DNA of 16,689 nt from JBOGFC01 sp050742155. Its GTDB lineage: Bacteria; Actinomycetota; Acidimicrobiia; Spongiisociales; JALYHC01. Made by a program: the position numbers and the translations under genes. Positions 14,911 through 16,689 of this stretch are shown here, one piece after another. Every line of letters starts with the position of its first letter. Position 1 is the first letter of the stretch. The stretch is from assembly GCA_050742155.1 (NCBI GenBank), contig JBOGFC010000089.1, positions 1 to 16,689 of the forward strand, in the 5' to 3' direction. Below the pieces are notes generated by a model that was not told where the DNA came from, searched no databases, and saw only the letters and a program-made list of their open reading frames with translations.

Positions 14911-14942
14911 GGCTTGGCTGTACCGCAGCGGTTCAATTCTGC
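14903..14942 (+). repeat. Left arm of 40-bp inverted repeat
   Basis: Read outward to inward, this arm is identical to the reverse complement of 15203-15242 at 34 of 40 positions, including the first 16 bases (GAACCTAAGGCTTGGC). It carries an internal small hairpin, ACCG-CAG-CGGT, at 14922-14932. The TAA stop of the upstream gene and the TGA stop of the truncated gene both fall in it. Confidence 0.85.
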
Positions 14943-15166
14943 ATAGAGAATGTCAGCCCCTCCCTGACCATCAGCCCGTTGGTGTGCCCGGATAGATGAA
15001 AGGTCCCGGGTTCGATCCGCGTCCAGAGGCCCGACGAGACGCGCCGACGGATCATCCGGTCGCTCATACCCACCGCCAACGCCTGGCGAGGGGTGATCAC
15101 CCCGTGCTGACGCTCGGCGATCAGGCGAGCTTTCTGGTCGCATGGCGAGTTCATCCGGCTGATCAT
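14933..15166 (-). pseudogene. Truncated AbiEi / DUF559-type gene (N-terminal winged-helix part only)
   Basis: The 77-residue product carries the familiar N-terminal motif of AbiEi-like and DUF559 proteins: LIAERQHGVITPRQALAVGM, then SDRMIRRRVSSGLWTRIEPGTFHLSGH (to about residue 61). In intact family members this winged helix is followed by 150-250 more residues with either an antitoxin domain or a Vsr-like PD-(D/E)XK nuclease domain. Here the similarity stops at about residue 61, a short unrelated tail follows, and the stop codon lies in the left repeat arm. It starts at ATG 15166 or 15154. It looks like a remnant left by a deletion inside the element; whether the stub is expressed or still binds DNA is unknown. 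Confidence 0.65.
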
Positions 15167-15202
15167 GCGACACGGGTGTGACAGATTGAGGTCGAACTGA
15201 AG

Positions 15203-15242
15203 GCAGTTTTGTACCGTTTCGGTACGGCCAAGCCTTAGGTTC
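15203..15242 (-). repeat. Right arm of 40-bp inverted repeat
   Basis: Partner of 14903-14942. It contains a perfect 6-bp hairpin, GTACCG-TTT-CGGTAC, at 15211-15225, in the same place as the weaker hairpin of the left arm. It ends one base before the stop codon of the recombinase-like gene. Confidence 0.85.
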
Positions 15243-15243
15243 G

Positions 15244-15750
15244 TCAGGAAGCCGAGGCGTGGTCGTCGGCCGGCAAGAGCTCGATCACCACTTCGGGCCT
15301 GGTGAGGTCGACGACGGCAGCATGTTGCTCTGGCTCGGCGAGGGCTTCCCCGTACTCGGCCATGCGGGCCAGCACGTCCCGGATCAGCATGCGGACCGGG
15401 TCCTGGGGGGGCTCGGCCAGATCGGCCAGGCCCGCGTCCTCGGTGACCAGCACCGAGACGCCCCGCCCCCGAAGGTCCCAGAGCATGATCTCCTGGAGGA
15501 TCTTGTCGGCGGCCAGGGCGGCCAAGCTGGGGAGGATCACGACGTCGGCCTGCCCGGACTCGACGATCCCGATCAAGGCCCGGTAGCCGTCTCTTCCCAG
15601 CGCGTGGCCGGGATGGAGCACGTCCTGGCAGACAGCCACCAGGGCATGGCCACCCCGGGCCGCCCAGCGGCGGATGCGCTCCGATTGCGCATACGACGAC
15701 TCACCGCCGTCGGGTCCGGATTCCTCCCGGACGTAGCCCACTACCCGCAT
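15244..15750 (-). CDS. Serine-recombinase-like (resolvase N-terminal domain) protein, probably non-catalytic
   Basis: The 168-residue protein has the outline of a resolvase catalytic domain: RVVGYVREES at the N-terminus, SSYAQSERIRRWA, GHALGRDGYRALIGIVESGQADVVIL and a GVSVLVTED strand. Key residues differ. The usual RVS at the nucleophile is REES, and the DRLSR-type arginine motif after the ADVVIL strand is LPSLAALAAD, with no arginine. There is no C-terminal helix-turn-helix; the last 45 residues are acidic. It may therefore be a pseudoenzyme or regulator. ATG 15750 is preferred because a TTGACG/CAGACT promoter at 15776-15804 would begin transcription downstream of the ATG at 15774 and the TTG at 15804. 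It is divergent from the HNH gene. Confidence 0.65.
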   Translation of the reverse strand: MRVVGYVREESGPDGGESSYAQSERIRRWAARGGHALVAVCQDVLHPGHALGRDGYRALIGIVESGQADVVILPSLAALAADKILQEIMLWDLRGRGVSVLVTEDAGLADLAEPPQDPVRMLIRDVLARMAEYGEALAEPEQHAAVVDLTRPEVVIELLPADDHASAS

Positions 15751-15775
15751 CGACACCGCTTCTGAGAGTGACATA

Positions 15776-15804
15776 AGTCTGGCCGGGCCGGTGCGGGGCG
15801 TCAA
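15776..15804 (-). promoter_or_regulatory. Promoter of the recombinase-like gene
   Basis: Minus-strand TTGACG (15804-15799), a 17-nt spacer and CAGACT (15781-15776). Transcription would begin near 15769, about 19 nt before ATG 15750. This decides the start codon. Confidence 0.5.
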
Positions 15805-15816
15805 GGGATACCCGGA

Positions 15817-15831
15817 CCGGCCTCGGGCCGG
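15817..15831. promoter_or_regulatory. GC-rich palindrome between divergent genes, possible operator
   Basis: CCGGCC-TCG-GGCCGG is a perfect 6-bp inverted repeat placed between the -35 box of the recombinase-like gene and the likely -10 box of the HNH gene. Such palindromes arise easily at this base composition, so regulatory meaning is uncertain. Confidence 0.25.
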
Positions 15832-15839
15832 CCGGGTGG

Positions 15840-15865
15840 TAATCTGTCGCTCGATCGAAAAGGAG
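15840..15865 (+). promoter_or_regulatory. Likely -10 box and ribosome binding site of the HNH gene
   Basis: TAATCT (15840-15845) fits a -10 box, and AAAAGGAG (15858-15865) is a strong ribosome binding site 7 nt before GTG 15873. No -35 consensus is seen. Confidence 0.5.
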
Positions 15866-15872
15866 AAGCCCA

Positions 15873-16376
15873 GTGCCTCGGGCCCTAGTGCTCAACGCCA
15901 CATACGAGCCGCTCTCGGTGGTGTCGGCGCGCCGGGCGGTGGTGCTGGTAATGCACGAGAAGGCCGACCTGCTGGAAGCCGCCGACGGGGTGTGGCACGC
16001 CGAGCGAACCAGTGTGCCGGTGCCCTCGGTGATCCGACTACGGACCTTCATCAAGGTTCCTTATGCCCGGCGGGTACCGCTCAACCGCCGGGCTGTGTTT
16101 GTCCGAGATGAGGGCCGCTGCCAGTACTGCGGGGCGACGGCCGAGAACCTCGACCACGTGGTGCCCCGCTCCCGCGGCGGGGACCACACATGGGAGAACG
16201 TGGTGGCCTGTTGCCGGCGCTGCAACGGGCGGAAGGGGAACCGCATCCCCGGCGAGGTGGGCCTCAGGCTGCTGCGTGAGCCCCACGCTCCTCGCCGCCA
16301 CGGATGGATCTACGTGACGGTCGGGACCGTCCTCGATCCCCGCTGGCATCCCTATCTGTGGAAGGAGAGCGCCTAG
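15873..16376 (+). CDS. HNH endonuclease-domain protein
   Basis: The 167-residue protein has an N-terminal alpha/beta segment (MPRALVLNATYEPLSVVSARRAVVLV) shared by a widespread group of short bacterial HNH proteins, and a C-terminal beta-beta-alpha-metal nuclease fold. Zinc cysteines are Cys83/Cys86 (CQYC) and Cys114/Cys117 (CRRC); the HNH residues are Asp94-His95 (LDHVVPRSRGG), Asn109 (WENVV) and Asn118. The catalytic set looks complete. The biological role of this group is not established; McrA-like restriction or DNA repair is possible. GTG 15873 has a strong ribosome binding site. A hydrolase gene follows after 34 nt on the same strand. Confidence 0.88.
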   Translation: MPRALVLNATYEPLSVVSARRAVVLVMHEKADLLEAADGVWHAERTSVPVPSVIRLRTFIKVPYARRVPLNRRAVFVRDEGRCQYCGATAENLDHVVPRSRGGDHTWENVVACCRRCNGRKGNRIPGEVGLRLLREPHAPRRHGWIYVTVGTVLDPRWHPYLWKESA

Positions 16377-16410
16377 CCGCTGCCGGGACGGGTCACCGGA
16401 GAGCAAGCGG

Positions 16411-16689
16411 TTGGAACCGAGAGTCCTGACTTACCAGGTGGCCGGGGAGGGCGATCCCCTCATCCTCGTTCCGGGAGGATTGACGGGTTGGTTGTCGTGG
16501 GTTCCTCATCAGGAACGTCTTAGTGCCCATCATCGGGTGTTCCGAGTCCAGCCGATCCACAACGAACTCGGTTCGGCTGAGAAGCCGGGTGATCCCGGCT
16601 ACACGGCCGAGGTCGAGCGGGAGAGCCTTCGCCTCACCCTCGACGAGCTTGGTATCGACGTGGCTGACTTCGCCGGTTGGTCGGGTGGG
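16411..16689 (+). CDS. Alpha/beta hydrolase, N-terminal part (runs off the window)
   Basis: The open frame is uninterrupted from TTG 16411 to the last base (93 codons). The product MEPRVLTYQVAGEGDPLILVPGG has the first strands and oxyanion-hole loop (VPGG) of an alpha/beta hydrolase. It reaches the nucleophile elbow GWSGG, with the expected serine in GxSxG context, at the very edge. The catalytic acid and histidine would lie beyond the window. GGAGAG about 8 nt upstream supports the TTG start. The 34-nt gap after the HNH gene, with no obvious terminator, suggests co-transcription. The substrate cannot be inferred. Confidence 0.75.
   Translation, partial: MEPRVLTYQVAGEGDPLILVPGGLTGWLSWVPHQERLSAHHRVFRVQPIHNELGSAEKPGDPGYTAEVERESLRLTLDELGIDVADFAGWSGG

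Larger units (their letters stand above)
14903..15242. mobile_element. 340-bp inverted-repeat-bounded element (MITE-like or decayed cassette)
   Basis: This stretch between two convergent genes is bounded by 40-bp imperfect inverted repeats and contains a truncated AbiEi/DUF559-type gene on the minus strand. No transposase is present. No clear target-site duplication is seen: the flanks CCTGG and GTCAG do not match, though a TA sits 5 bp inside each outer edge. It could be a deletion derivative of a larger mobile unit or an old inverted duplication. Both flanking genes end at its margins, consistent with insertion in a convergent intergenic site. Confidence 0.45.

Noticed and set aside
15004..15022. 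tRNA T-arm-like string GGGTTCGATCCGCG
   Set aside because: It is the antisense of the codons for RIEPGTF in the truncated AbiEi-type gene, and no acceptor stem, anticodon arm or D arm surrounds it.
14907..15173. Minus-strand frame of 88 codons over the repeat element
   Set aside because: It is a shifted frame of the AbiEi-type remnant, which shows real family similarity. Only its last residues are noted, as part of the repeat-arm observation.
14903..15242. Reading the two repeat arms as one long terminator hairpin
   Set aside because: A 260-nt loop is far too long for a terminator, and no U-tract follows.

Overview
The window is very GC-rich chromosomal DNA with tightly packed genes, many GTG or TTG starts, many 1-4 nt overlaps and several genes with a -10 box placed where only a leaderless message could result. 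A DUF3040 gene next to dinB and a MoxR/DUF58/transglutaminase operon point to an actinobacterium, perhaps a deep lineage such as Acidimicrobiia; that placement is inference. No RNA gene, CRISPR array, prophage or complete insertion sequence was seen.

Layout. (1) 125-1090, minus: a PLP-dependent threonine dehydratase, divergent from (2) a type II fatty acid synthesis operon on the plus strand: fabD, fabH, fabG, acpP, fabF (1134-5457), closed by a perfect 10-bp hairpin. Together these genes load malonate on ACP, start chains, reduce beta-ketoacyl-ACP and elongate; dehydratase and enoyl reductase must be encoded elsewhere. (3) 5515-7165, minus: four small unrecognised membrane proteins, three of them overlapping. 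(4) 7258-9426, plus: dinB (DNA polymerase IV), a DUF3040 membrane protein and a MerR-type regulator. (5) 9427-13894, minus: moxR, DUF58 and a membrane transglutaminase in one translationally coupled operon; the transglutaminase stop directly abuts the convergent MerR stop. (6) 14039-14910, plus: two unnamed, translationally coupled genes under a TATAAT promoter divergent from moxR. (7) 14903-15242: a 340-bp element bounded by 40-bp imperfect inverted repeats (34/40 identical), holding a truncated AbiEi/DUF559-type gene. (8) 15244-15750, minus: a serine-recombinase-like protein lacking expected catalytic arginines, divergent from (9) an HNH endonuclease (15873-16376) and the start of an alpha/beta hydrolase that runs off the window.

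Most of the window is conserved core genome. The least explained part is 14039-15750: two unnamed genes, the inverted-repeat element with its decayed gene, and the adjoining resolvase-like pseudoenzyme. All functional calls were made by eye from motifs; no database search was possible.
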